From NCBI GenBank assembly GCA_963777435.1, contig CAVZQT010000002.1:124001-188000 (forward strand): a stretch of 64,000 nt of DNA, read 5' to 3'. This stretch comes from AP-15 sp963777435 (GTDB taxonomy: Bacteria > Pseudomonadota > Alphaproteobacteria > ATCC43930 > CGMCC-115725). The notes beneath the pieces are model-generated. The model searched no databases. It had not been told where the DNA came from and saw only the letters and a list, made by a program, of their open reading frames with translations. Made by a program: the position numbers and the translations under genes. Below are positions 38,436 through 47,073 of the stretch, in pieces (position 1 is the first letter of the stretch; each line of letters starts with the position of its first letter).

Positions 38436-39217
38436 TCTCGATCTCCCTCCGAATTGCTCTGCGATATCGCACGATAGCCAAGAAACCGACTAGGCTCAGC
38501 CATCTCCGAATAAGCCCCTGCCTTGATATTGCTGGGGTGGCAGCCCCGATGCGGCACCGAACGGCTCAGCGGGCGAGTTAAACGGCCGTGGGTAAACTGC
38601 CGCTGCCCCGATTGAGAGCAGTAGGTTGGAAAGGGGGCAAATTTGTTGCAACTTCTTAGATTAACTATCTATGTCATTGAAGCGTCTATCTCGCGTCTGT
38701 ATTGGGTCAAATGATAGACTTACGGGTTCAAGGTAACGATCCACCAAACTGGTGGATAACCCTGTGGATAAGTCGGTCAGCTAGCAGCTAAGCGCTCGTA
38801 GAATAGGACCGCTAACGCCCTTGCCTAAAATATAGGCATAATTATAAGCCTATGAAATCGTTTATTTTTCAATCTTATCTCCACTCGGAAGTCAGGTTCC
38901 CAGGACGTTCACGGAACCTTCATCGATTTGGTGCAGAAATAACCACCCCTCTGCAAAATTGAACAGGGCCGCGCTCGCGTAACGGGCAAATCAATCGTAT
39001 GTTAGTCTCGCAACGCACGATTGTAAATTATGTGTAGCGAACCGGCCTGACGAGATTTGGACCTCAGCGCTCTGAGTTGCCGGCAATGTAAGGAGGGGCA
39101 TTCCGACGCCGCAGGCTGGGCTCGGATCCACCCGAAAATCCGTTCCGTTCTTCCGTGGGGCTTCCGGCGAGAAGAAGGGCCTAGACGTTATCCGATCTAA
39201 GCCCTTGTCCTGATATT
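38436..39217. other. Gene-free, AT-richer stretch of about 780 bases
   Basis: No reading frame here is convincing. It contains two DnaA-box-like sites and an AT-rich segment (separate entry). It ends at the tRNA-Ala remnant, so it flanks the decayed defence island. Confidence 0.6.
38739..38880. other. DnaA-box-like direct repeats next to an AT-rich segment, candidate origin element
   Basis: A perfect DnaA box TGTGGATAA at 38763-38771 and a one-mismatch copy GGTGGATAA at 38751-38759, same orientation, 12 bases apart. The second is half of a perfect inverted repeat ATCCACCA-AAC-TGGTGGAT (38739-38757). An AT-rich segment from 38825 to 38880 follows and includes the dyad ATAGGC...GCCTAT. The arrangement is what a DnaA-dependent origin or a DnaA-titration site looks like. 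Only two boxes are seen, so it may be chance. Confidence 0.3.
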
Positions 39218-39262
39218 GGTGGAGCCAACCGGCATCGAACCGGTGACCTCTACAATGCCATT
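39218..39262 (-). tRNA. 3' fragment of tRNA-Ala(GGC), likely attachment-site remnant
   Basis: 45 nucleotides read as the second half of a tRNA: loop ATGGCAT with anticodon GGC, stem TGTAG, variable AGGTC, T-arm ACCGG-TTCGATG-CCGGT, acceptor strand TGGCTCC, A, CCA. The 5' half (an acceptor strand GGAGCCA and D-arm) is absent; the upstream bases do not pair. tRNA 3' halves are the usual attB/attP identity blocks of island integrases, so this is probably one end of a mobile island. Not a functional tRNA. Confidence 0.6.
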
Positions 39263-39345
39263 TTACCGCGTCGCGTAGAAACACGGGAAATGGCCGAGCA
39301 ATCGTAATCGCTTACGCCCGGTCACTCTGTCCGCTTCGGTCCCGT

Positions 39346-39579
39346 ATGGGCCTCGCTTGTCCCTTGCCTGTGCACTGGGATGGCAATATCTGGCAACACG
39401 AGAGAGCACCGGTAACACTGTTTTATCGTGCGGAAGCCCCAAACGGCTTCGAAGGTGAGATTGCGATGCATCCTGGATATTTCCTCGCTGGTGCAATCAT
39501 GGTGCGCTGGCCCGCTGTGGTTATCCTCCTGGTGTTTCTGCTCGGGCTCGGACGCTGCATGAACGGTGCCGACTTCTAA
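39346..39579 (+). CDS. Possible small membrane protein
   Basis: 77 residues with one hydrophobic helix at about 53-70 (WPAVVILLVFLLGLG) and a soluble N-terminal part. Composition looks protein-like, but there is no family match I recognise and no clear ribosome-binding site. Lies between the tRNA remnant and drmC. Could be noise. Confidence 0.3.
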   Translation: MGLACPLPVHWDGNIWQHERAPVTLFYRAEAPNGFEGEIAMHPGYFLAGAIMVRWPAVVILLVFLLGLGRCMNGADF

Positions 39580-40121
39580 TCCAGATTTGGGCCAGCCGAT
39601 GGCCGAGCCGTTGAGGATTTATACGATGCCGCGGGTCGGCGGTCTCAAGGCGGCGACCCGGGTGAAGAGATTGTGCTTGATGGCGAAGTTCCAGAAGTCC
39701 TGCATGGCTGCTGCAGCCGGACCCGAGACCAGGAGGCCCATTTCGAAATGCTGATGAAGCCCGGGCCCGGTCAGGTTCGCGCTGCCGACAGAGTCTTGCT
39801 CTCCGTCTCTAATGCAAAACTTCGCGTGAGAGCCGAGCTGACTGGCGTCGAACTGAGGAAATGACGGGAGGAACAAGCGTACCTTCGTCGCGTGAGCGGC
39901 AGCGATCTCCCGTAGCTGCGCGTCATCTAAATTGTGCTGCGTCGATAAGATGTCCAGACTCACGCCGCGCTGCAACGCGCCGCGAACGGCCAGCGCCAGC
40001 GCTCCCGACCCGGAGATGGTGGCAGCCTGCATGAAGGACGACGCGATCACTACGTGCCGTTCGGCATCTGCAAACAGCTGAACAAGAACGCCGAACGTTG
40101 ACCGGCAGCGGGTAGCGTAAG

Positions 40122-40125
40122 CTAG
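40122..40125. repeat. Target-site duplication CTAG, left copy
   Basis: CTAG directly beside the left inverted repeat; matched by the copy at 41020-41023. Four-base CTAG (YTAR) targets are typical of IS5-family elements. Confidence 0.75.
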
Positions 40126-41019
40126 GGCGTGTCGTCAATTGAGCCAGATTGTAACGGCGGCGAGGTGAACGGCGGCGAGGAAATTTCTGGCGGTTTTGTC
40201 GTAGCGGGTAGCGATGGCGCGAAACTGCTTGAGTTTGCAGAAGAAGTTTTCGATCAGGTGGCGCTCTTTATAGAGTTCCCGGTCGAATTGGCGCGGCGCT
40301 AAACGGTTTGACCGGGGCGGGATGACAGCTGATTTGCCGGCGGCGGCGAGCGGCTCGAAGACCCGCTTGTCGGCATCGAAGGCGGTGTCGGCGATCAGCC
40401 GATCCGCGGTCATTTGCGGCAGCAGCGCGTCCGCGCCGACCAGATCATGCGCCTGTCCAGGCGACAACAGAAAAGCCAATGGCCTGCCAAGCGCGTCGAC
40501 TAGGGCATGGATTTTCGAGCTCAGCCCACCGCGGCTGCGGCCGATGGCTTGATCCTCATCTTTTTTGGGCGCGCCGGCGCTGTGCTGATGGGCCCGGACA
40601 ATTGTGCTGTCGATCATCGCATATTCGTTGTCGGCATCGGCGGCCAGGTGCTGAAACACTCTGTGCCATAGCCCGTTCTTGGCCCAGCGGCTAAAGCGGC
40701 GATGCGTGTTCTTCCAACCGCCAAACCGTTCCGGCAGGTCGCGCCACGGAATTCCGGCGCGATAGCGGTACAACACCGCTTCGACGAACCGGCGATTATC
40801 TTGCGCGGTGACACCGACGTCTCCCGGCTTTCCCGGGAACAAGTGTTTGATCCGGTCCCACTGCTCATCGCGCAATCCATATCGGGTCATGGGTCAGCCC
40901 TGTACCAAGCCAACTCTCCATAAATCACATTACTTCTAGCCGCGGTAAACTCGTTTTACTTTCTATACTCATGCTCAAACTCGGTATACGTGCACCGTTA
41001 CAATAATTGACGACACGCC
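40126..41019 (-). mobile_element. IS5-family insertion sequence, complete
   Basis: 894 bases, bounded by perfect 15-base inverted repeats GGCGTGTCGTCAATT (40126-40140) and its complement (41005-41019), with CTAG duplicated on both sides. Holds one intact transposase gene on the minus strand. Inserted in drmC; clean termini and duplications indicate a recent insertion. Confidence 0.88.
40135..40890 (-). CDS. IS5-family DDE transposase
   Basis: 251 residues, uninterrupted. N-terminal DUF4096-like segment RYGLRDEQWDRIKHLFPG, then DDE catalytic core: Asp in MIDSTIVRAHQHSAG near residue 94, Asp in IADTAFDAD near 175, and Glu in ERHLIENFFCKLKQFR near 218. In many IS427-type relatives the two halves are joined by programmed frameshifting; here both lie in one frame. 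The reading frame ends inside the left inverted repeat region. Probably active. Confidence 0.92.
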   Translation of the reverse strand: MTRYGLRDEQWDRIKHLFPGKPGDVGVTAQDNRRFVEAVLYRYRAGIPWRDLPERFGGWKNTHRRFSRWAKNGLWHRVFQHLAADADNEYAMIDSTIVRAHQHSAGAPKKDEDQAIGRSRGGLSSKIHALVDALGRPLAFLLSPGQAHDLVGADALLPQMTADRLIADTAFDADKRVFEPLAAAGKSAVIPPRSNRLAPRQFDRELYKERHLIENFFCKLKQFRAIATRYDKTARNFLAAVHLAAVTIWLN

Positions 41020-41023
41020 CTAG
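41020..41023. repeat. Target-site duplication CTAG, right copy
   Basis: CTAG next to the right inverted repeat, same as at 40122-40125. Confidence 0.75.
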
Positions 41024-41091
41024 AGCGGCGGCGTGCGGTTCGGGCACGGTGATGACAAGATCCGCGATGCCGCCGTCTGGCTTAGTCATGG

Positions 41092-43546
41092 CTAGGTGAC
41101 CGCGAAGTATCCGTACTGGATCTCGCCCAACTGGTTGTCAGGACCGCCGAAGAGAAATGCCCGGGAGAGGTTCAAGTTGAAAAAGCGGCAGCTCGTCTCG
41201 GCGAGATGTGTGCACGCATGACAATTCCCGCCGTGATCGTGGCAGATCGGGTCGTAGACGCAGTTTTTTGCTGTGCGGATACCGCTGACCCATTGTCGCA
41301 GAGTCTGCTCGAAAAGTGCTGTAAGCGCGCCGATCGTGGCCCCGAAGCGATTGTTCGGATAGATGGAGATGCTGAGCGCCTTGGGATCAGGTATTCGGAT
41401 AGGCTGTTGCGCTCCAGTCCGCACACCAATGCCGCCTGCTTTACGCACAAGTGGCTGAGAGAATGCAGGAGCCCGAACACCATCCGGCGCTCCGCATCCG
41501 CGTTCGCAACCTGGGTTCGTACACCGATGGATGATCCGTACCCGATTAACGTCGAGATCGAGCTGTACCGTTGAGGTCTGACAGGACGGGCACTTAATCA
41601 GTCGCCGCCAGCGCTGCCTCTCGCTCGCATCTTGAGCGATCGCCCAACTCTCTACATGCCGAGGCTCGGGCGAGTATTGGTAATTATCGACATTGAGGAG
41701 TTCATTCGGCGTCGATGTCTCGCCGACGAAATAGCCGACACTGAACCCGGCGACGCTCCGTTCGCTCAGCCGCGGGTCCGTTTGCTCGCGCCGCACGACA
41801 TCGGCGACGCATATGACGTCGGCAACCCGCTGCGTCTGCTGCAATGTCAGGAGCCGGAGCGGAAACCTGATCCAGGCGGTCACTCCGGCAGTTTTGCCGC
41901 GCAGGCGGTCGAAGAACCAGTGAAACACCAGTACCGCGAGGTAGGCTTCCGTTTTACCGCCGCCGGTCGGGAAATAAATGATATCGGCAATGTCGAATTC
42001 GGCGGGGTCGCTAGCCGGAATATTAGCCAGCGACGTCAGCCCCGGGAGTTGAGACACCAAGAACACAATCTGAAACAAGCGCCAGCTCGTCCGCGGTCCG
42101 CGGCGGAAGGTCTCATTGGTGAGTTTGAACGTTAATAGCACGTCCGCGTTGTCGCGGATTAAGTCGCGGCCGCGGCGGAATCGCTCTATCTCATCATCGA
42201 ATTGCGCTGCATCCGCATCAAATTCCTCGACGTGGCGGGCTTCCCAGAGAGCATCCTGAGCTTTGTACGCGTCGCGGGCGTTCTTCCAATCCGCGCGATA
42301 AGCCTCCATCGCCAAAAGGATGCTATCTAAGACGGGCAGGGGATCGGTTGCCAGCACGGCAAAATCGGCCGGGGGATCAGTCCGGGTCTGATAGCGCTGC
42401 TGAGGATAGAGAGGCATATGCTGCGTCCGGAAATCAGCAGGACCGAGTGGCTCGACGGCGCAGTTAAATCCGCGCCCCCACATAAACCGGTTATATCTGA
42501 AACCTGGTGGGGCTAGATCGATCGAAAACGCCTCGACCAAGCAGTTCCGGAAGGTGAATTCCGCGCCGGTGTCGAACAGGAATATTCAATGTGGATCTGG
42601 TCTTTGCCGGTCGGTGAGAGCTGACGCGGCGAGTCGTTGGCGAACATGCACGACAAGATCACGCGGCTCGGATCGTCAGTCGGCTCCAGGGTGAAGCGGG
42701 TGTCCCATTTCCAGATGAGTACGACCGGCGTTCGGAGAGTGCGGAGAAAGGTTTGGTAAGTTGCGTCCAAAGCAAGCGCCGCTTCCGGGACGCGGACATT
42801 CTCGAAGGCGTTCTTCGCATATTTGAACGCTTCCGGATCGCGCCCGACTTCATCGTGAACGCGCGCCAGTTCAGCCTTGATTGCCGCCTCTAAATCGGTC
42901 TGATCAACGATCCAGCCTCCTCCCGTATTCGGCTTCAGGAGCACATCGGCTTCTGCGCTGCAGCGAAGCTTGCGGAACCTCAGCCGCATAGCGTCGTTGC
43001 GCTGAGGGGCACGCCTTCCGGTAGCGCCCCGCCGTGCCCGTTTTCGCCGGCCTCGTCTTCCTCTTCCACGGCAACGGGGTTCTTATCCTCTTCCTCCACA
43101 GGATCGTTGTCGTCTTCGTCCCCCTCTTCCTCCGAGTCATTTCCGGCATCCGCCTGAGCCACCGCGAGCGAGCGCCGCGCTCCGGCAAGAGCCTGTTGGG
43201 TTCCCTTCTGATATTTCACCTGCTGCTCGAAGGTCGGAAATACGCGATAGTAGCAGGACCAGTGGAGTCGCACACGAAAGGTGGTCGCCTCGCGGGGGAC
43301 AAGCAGGAACTCCGCCCCGAAGGCCACCGGCGCCAACTTGTTCAACAGCTCTGGAAGGTGCGGCGGGGTCTGGCCTTGCTGCGGCCCGGGGTCTTGCGAC
43401 CGCAGATTGCCGATGAAATAGACGTCACGGGGATAATTATCGAGGCATTCCGGCGCATGCCGTCCGGAGGCCCGATCGCCGACCCGAGCAATGATGTATT
43501 TCGTGAGCCTCTCTTGCTCGCCCGCTGATGCCGGGATGCCAAGCAT
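41092..43546 (-). pseudogene. drmA: DISARM helicase DrmA, frameshifted and fused by deletion to a DrmB-like C-terminus
   Basis: Starts at an ATG at 43546, two bases after the upstream gene. Three frames join (changes near 43000 and 42570, each explained by one lost base) to about 818 codons. N-terminal part has NYPRDVYFIGNL and CYYRVFPTFEQQ plus a Glu/Asp-rich linker; the middle has Walker A FPTGGGKTEAYL and FPLRLLTLQQTQR, then a zinc ribbon CPSCQ...C. The rest of the helicase expected in DrmA is missing. The tail, with CVYDPICHDHGG-NCHAC and ETSC, resembles the cysteine-rich end of DUF1998/DrmB proteins. So a deletion of the DrmA end and most of DrmB is inferred. Not functional as a helicase. 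Confidence 0.65.
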
Positions 43547-43550
43547 GATC

Positions 43551-44485
43551 TCAAGCCTTCCGTATCGTCCCAAGATCGGAACAGAGGAAAGTACCCGATA
43601 CGCGCCGGATGCTTTTGACCTTTTCAATGACCATCGAGGCGCGCACGTCGCCGAATGTCAGCCCTAGCTCGGGGTCGATGACCTCGCGGTCATACGCCTC
43701 GTGCAGCCCGCCGCTTTGCTGCGCAAGCCAATATCCGAGCCTAATGGAAAGCCCGCGGTGCAAGCCCCTGATGCGCTCGGCCGCCGCCCCAATGCGCCGG
43801 TAATGCTGCTCGATGAAAGGCAGAGAAAGTACCTCTGCCACCCGCCGCAAATCCTCCGGGTCATCGGAGCACAACGTCAGCCCGCGCAGCCAGAACTGAA
43901 TGGTCAAGGCGCCGTCAATCGGCTCCCTGCTTGGCGGATGTGCTTGAGCAGCAGTTCTGCAACGCTTGGGATGTGCCCGAACGGCGCATTCGCATTCTGT
44001 CGGATCCAGACCTGTGCGCCCATCGTGAGATCGCTATGCCGGCGGCGCAGCAGGGCAAGGTGCAAGGCAATCGACGAATGCAGATGGACCCGCGAGATGA
44101 TCAACGCGTAGAGGCTTTGCCTTTTCTGGTGCGGAATCAGGAGGATTTCATCGCCTCGGTGTATGGCCGTTATGTATCTCTCCTCTATCTTAGACGTTGC
44201 GCGGTTGATGAAGTTGAGCTTTGCGTCCACCGGAAATGTGGCAAACCAGCCGCCGGAAAACTCGACCTCGTAGGCGGTCTCGACCAAGGACGATGCCGAT
44301 GCCTCCCCGGGCAGCTCGTCCGGGTCGACGATATCCTCGACCGATTCGTCGGCTACCTCGATGTCAAATAGCCGCGATACCTCTCCGATCGGAAGACGCC
44401 TGCCAGAGCGGCGCGCTTCCTGCCTTGTGACGGACCGCCTTATTTGGCGTAATCCCGATTTCGAGGGCCTCTCCCAGAACAACAC
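43551..44485 (-). pseudogene. C-terminal remnant of a DrmE-like DISARM protein
   Basis: Two frames join near 43920 if one base is restored, giving about 310 codons. The first part holds GEVSRLFDIEVADES and FSGGWFATFPVDAKLNFI followed by ITAIHRGDEILLIPHQ; the second holds LPFIEQHYRRIGAAAERIRGLHRGLS. I recognise no catalytic motif. The position directly before drmA is that of drmE in class 2 DISARM loci, and the call rests mostly on this. The N-terminal half is absent: at about 44400-44450 the sequence runs into the truncated tauD gene. Confidence 0.45.
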
Positions 44486-45044
44486 GACGCGGCAAGCCTA
44501 GTGCTGCGGGCGGCTCGGGCAAAGGGGCCATATGGGCGATTGCCGCCGTAAAGCGTTTGAAGTCGGGCGATAGCCCCGCATTCCAGGCCTCGACCCGGTG
44601 CGCGAGGCCTGGCGCCAGATCGACCCAGGAGGTGGTCCCGCCCTCGGCCGGCAGTTCGAGTGCGTACAGCATCGCGCCAGTGGCAGGCTGCAGCATGTAG
44701 GATTGATCCGAATGCCATTGCAATTCGCCGTCTCCCAGCCCACCGATCGGGCGGGCCTGGCCATCCTTTAAATTTGAGATGAGTGTCACCTCCGGCCGCA
44801 CCGGCGACGCCCAATCGGTGCGCTCGAGCGGGCCGAAACGCGCGCTGAAATTGGCCAACTCATCCTCGGAAAGCGCTTGCCGACGAAACACCAGCACCGG
44901 ATGCTCAGCCCACAATGCTCGTAATTCAGCGATCGTGCGATCGTCAAAAGGCTCCCACAGACGCAATCCGAGCACCTCACAGGCAAAGCTTTCACCGAGG
45001 GGGCGGGTTTCCAGCGGCAAGATCGGTTCTCCCGATAACGGCAA
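44364..45044 (-). CDS. TauD/TfdA-family dioxygenase, C-terminally truncated
   Basis: Fe(II)/2-oxoglutarate dioxygenase of the taurine dioxygenase type. 226 residues against the usual 280-300. The first iron ligands are in LQWHSDQSYM near residue 110 (H-x-D), with FRRQALSEDEL before it. The C-terminal HPVVRTHP-type motif, which supplies the second His and the 2-oxoglutarate Arg, is missing; the last 30-60 residues are not family-like and overlap the defence remnant in another frame. Probably inactive, cut by the rearrangement that brought the island. Confidence 0.7.
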   Translation of the reverse strand: MPLSGEPILPLETRPLGESFACEVLGLRLWEPFDDRTIAELRALWAEHPVLVFRRQALSEDELANFSARFGPLERTDWASPVRPEVTLISNLKDGQARPIGGLGDGELQWHSDQSYMLQPATGAMLYALELPAEGGTTSWVDLAPGLAHRVEAWNAGLSPDFKRFTAAIAHMAPLPEPPAALGLPRRVVLGEALEIGITPNKAVRHKAGSAPLWQASSDRRGIAAI

Positions 45045-45117
45045 GTAAGTTATCGTAACATCTAGCTGGGACAGCCGCAGCCCGATACCCCGGGCGCGGT
45101 TTCAGGAGGAGGTTTTG

Positions 45118-46206
45118 ATGCCCGTCGAGATGATCGGGTGGATCGCACCGCGCGTCTCGTCGGAGCTTATCCCGCCCTCCGGCCCGCCATTCAACGCGAA
45201 TGTGATCGCCGAGACCGCGCGCATCCACGAACGAGCCGGCTTTGACCGGGTGCTGATCGGCTACTATTCCCAGGCGCCGGATGGCTTCCTGGTCGGCGCG
45301 CACGCCGCCGCGGTGACCGAGCGGTTGGGTTTTTTGTTGGCGCATCGTCCGGGCTTTGTCGCGCCGCCAGTCGCCGCCCGCAAATTGGCGACATTGGACC
45401 AGCTCTCCAATGGCCGGCTGGCGGTCCACATGATCGCCGGCGGCAGCGACGCCGATCAGGCTAAGGACGGCGACTGGGTCGATCACGACGCCCGCTATCG
45501 CCGCTCCGACGAATACATTTCGCTATTGCGCCGGACCTGGACCGAGCCGGCGCCATTCGATCACGAGGGCGAGTTTTACCGGACGCGTGGGACCTTTTCG
45601 GAGGTCCGCTGCCATCAGCGGCCGCATATCCCGATCTATGGCGGCGGCGGCTCCGACGCGGCGATCCGGGCATTGGCGCCGCATGTCGATGTCTTCATGC
45701 TGTGGGGCGAGCCGTTAAAGCCCACGGCGCAGTTTATGGACCGGGTGCGGCGGGCAGCAGCGGTCTGCGGCCGCAACCCGACTTTCAGCCTATCGACGCG
45801 CCCGATCCTCGCGGCAACCGAAGGCGAAGCGTGGGACCGGGCACGGGCGATTCTCGACCGGGTGCTGGCCAATCGCGGTGGTGCGGCGGCGACCCAACGC
45901 CAAAATGTCGGCTCCAAACGGCTGCTGCAGGCGGCGGCGGAAGCCGAGGTGCATGACACCTGCCTGTGGACCGCGCTCGCCGCCGCGACCGGCGCCCAAG
46001 GAAATTCGACCGCACTCGTCGGCACGCCCGAAACCGTCGCCAAGGCATTGCTCGAATATTACAAGCTCGGCGCCACTGCCCTGCTAATCCGCGGCTACGA
46101 TCCCCGCCCCGACGCCGTCCAGTACGGCGAAGAACTGATCCCCCGGCTCCGAGAATTGGTGCCCGCCCAAGACGCCGCGAACAGCTCAAACCAAAGAGGC
46201 TGCTGA
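45118..46206 (+). CDS. LLM-class flavin-dependent monooxygenase, SsuD-like
   Basis: 362 residues; ATG at 45118 with AGGAGG eight bases upstream. Luciferase-like barrel: GFDRVLIGYYSQAPDGF near residue 40, TLDQLSNGRLAVHMIAGGSDADQAKDGD near 95 and YRRSDEYISLLRRTWTEPAPFDHEGEFY near 125 match alkanesulfonate monooxygenases. Would use FMNH2 from a reductase to break a C-S or similar bond. It is divergent from the TauD remnant, 73 bases away, and both families desulfonate organosulfonates, so a former sulfonate-use pair is plausible. Confidence 0.87.
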   Translation: MPVEMIGWIAPRVSSELIPPSGPPFNANVIAETARIHERAGFDRVLIGYYSQAPDGFLVGAHAAAVTERLGFLLAHRPGFVAPPVAARKLATLDQLSNGRLAVHMIAGGSDADQAKDGDWVDHDARYRRSDEYISLLRRTWTEPAPFDHEGEFYRTRGTFSEVRCHQRPHIPIYGGGGSDAAIRALAPHVDVFMLWGEPLKPTAQFMDRVRRAAAVCGRNPTFSLSTRPILAATEGEAWDRARAILDRVLANRGGAAATQRQNVGSKRLLQAAAEAEVHDTCLWTALAAATGAQGNSTALVGTPETVAKALLEYYKLGATALLIRGYDPRPDAVQYGEELIPRLRELVPAQDAANSSNQRGC

Positions 46207-46447
46207 GCCCCTTGGCTCCGGCGAGCTATGATGGGAGCGCGGGCGGTGCTGCGCGCCTGCGAGCGAATTGGCCGGTTATGCCTCATTCCAGACCTCCGTC
46301 GACCGCGCCCAGATCGACTGACCCAGTGGAAAGCGGACCTTCGTGTTTGCTGCGCCTCTTTCAGTTGATGACCCAAGCAGACATTGCGGAAGCAAGGCGC
46401 GACGCTGCCGCCGGTCGCGCCGCCGCGTCGCGCCTTGCAGTCGATGT

Positions 46448-47020
46448 TTACTCGACGACGAGGGTCGGCTTGAGAGCCACGGGCCGGGACAAGTTGTAGA
46501 AATTGGGGGAGGTTGCCATCACCGCCTCGTGGATCTCGGCAAACTGATCCTTGGTGCCGTTGCCCTTGATGCGCACCTTATAGCGCAGGTTCTCGTAGCC
46601 TCGCGCTATGGTTGGATCAATGCCGAGAAAGCCCCGGAGGTCGATCTCGCCTTCGGTCTCGATGGCAAGGCTCTCGAGCGTGATACCGCGCACCGCGCAC
46701 TGCGCCACGTAGCCGACCGTCATGCAGGCGTTGAGCGCCGCGATCAGGTGTTCCTGCGGATTGGCAAACCGGTTCGAGCCGCCGAGCTCGCAGGGCTCGT
46801 CGATGTCGATCGCGAAGCGGCGCGGCACCTCAGTGCCGCCAATGCCAAAGCCCTCGACTTCGGCACGGCTGCGCGTCTGGCCTTGCCAGGTCGTAGCGAC
46901 TCGCCAATGGGTCTTGGCTTTTGCGGGATCGGTCCTGACGCCCTCGATCAGGGCGAACAGGTCGTCGAGGTTGATACGGTTGACGACAGTTGGTGCAACG
47001 GTGTTTGCGTAGCCATCCAT
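46448..47020 (-). CDS. OsmC family protein
   Basis: 190 residues from the ATG at 47020 (MDGYANTV). OsmC/Ohr fold: NPQEHLIAALNACMTVGY near residue 90 carries the conserved peroxidatic-type Cys after Glu; a second Cys is ten residues later in VAQCAVRG. Members reduce organic peroxides or act as thiol-dependent hydrolases. The spacing of its cysteines is shorter than in Ohr. Third gene of an operon with the diiron and tautomerase genes. Confidence 0.85.
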   Translation of the reverse strand: MDGYANTVAPTVVNRINLDDLFALIEGVRTDPAKAKTHWRVATTWQGQTRSRAEVEGFGIGGTEVPRRFAIDIDEPCELGGSNRFANPQEHLIAALNACMTVGYVAQCAVRGITLESLAIETEGEIDLRGFLGIDPTIARGYENLRYKVRIKGNGTKDQFAEIHEAVMATSPNFYNLSRPVALKPTLVVE

Positions 47021-47073
47021 GATGGATCTCTCTTTCGCTTTCTCGTGTGTTTGAAAAAGGTAGCTGCTTGCCC

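Larger units (their letters stand above)
39619..41089 (-). pseudogene. drmC: DISARM phospholipase-D-like protein DrmC, interrupted by an IS5-family element
   Basis: Removing the IS and one CTAG copy joins the two parts into an uninterrupted 190-residue frame, from the ATG at 41089 through EPHAAALAYATRCR across the junction to the stop at 39619. The larger part has the PLD features SHAKFCIRDG (H-x-K) and VGSANLTGPGLHQHFE. DrmC is the PLD-family member of DISARM defence loci and is normally about 190-260 residues. It starts two bases after the upstream gene. As assembled, the protein would end about 25 residues in. Confidence 0.75.

Noticed and set aside
39263..39496. Minus-strand frame beside the tRNA-Ala remnant as a possible integrase end
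   Set aside because: No tyrosine-recombinase motif (R...HxxR...Y) can be read in it.
44381..44400. GATCGGAAGA, resembling the start of an Illumina adapter, near the tauD/drmE junction
   Set aside because: Only 10 bases match and the sequence then departs from the adapter; the surrounding frame reads as protein. Worth keeping in mind if reads show the junction to be chimeric.
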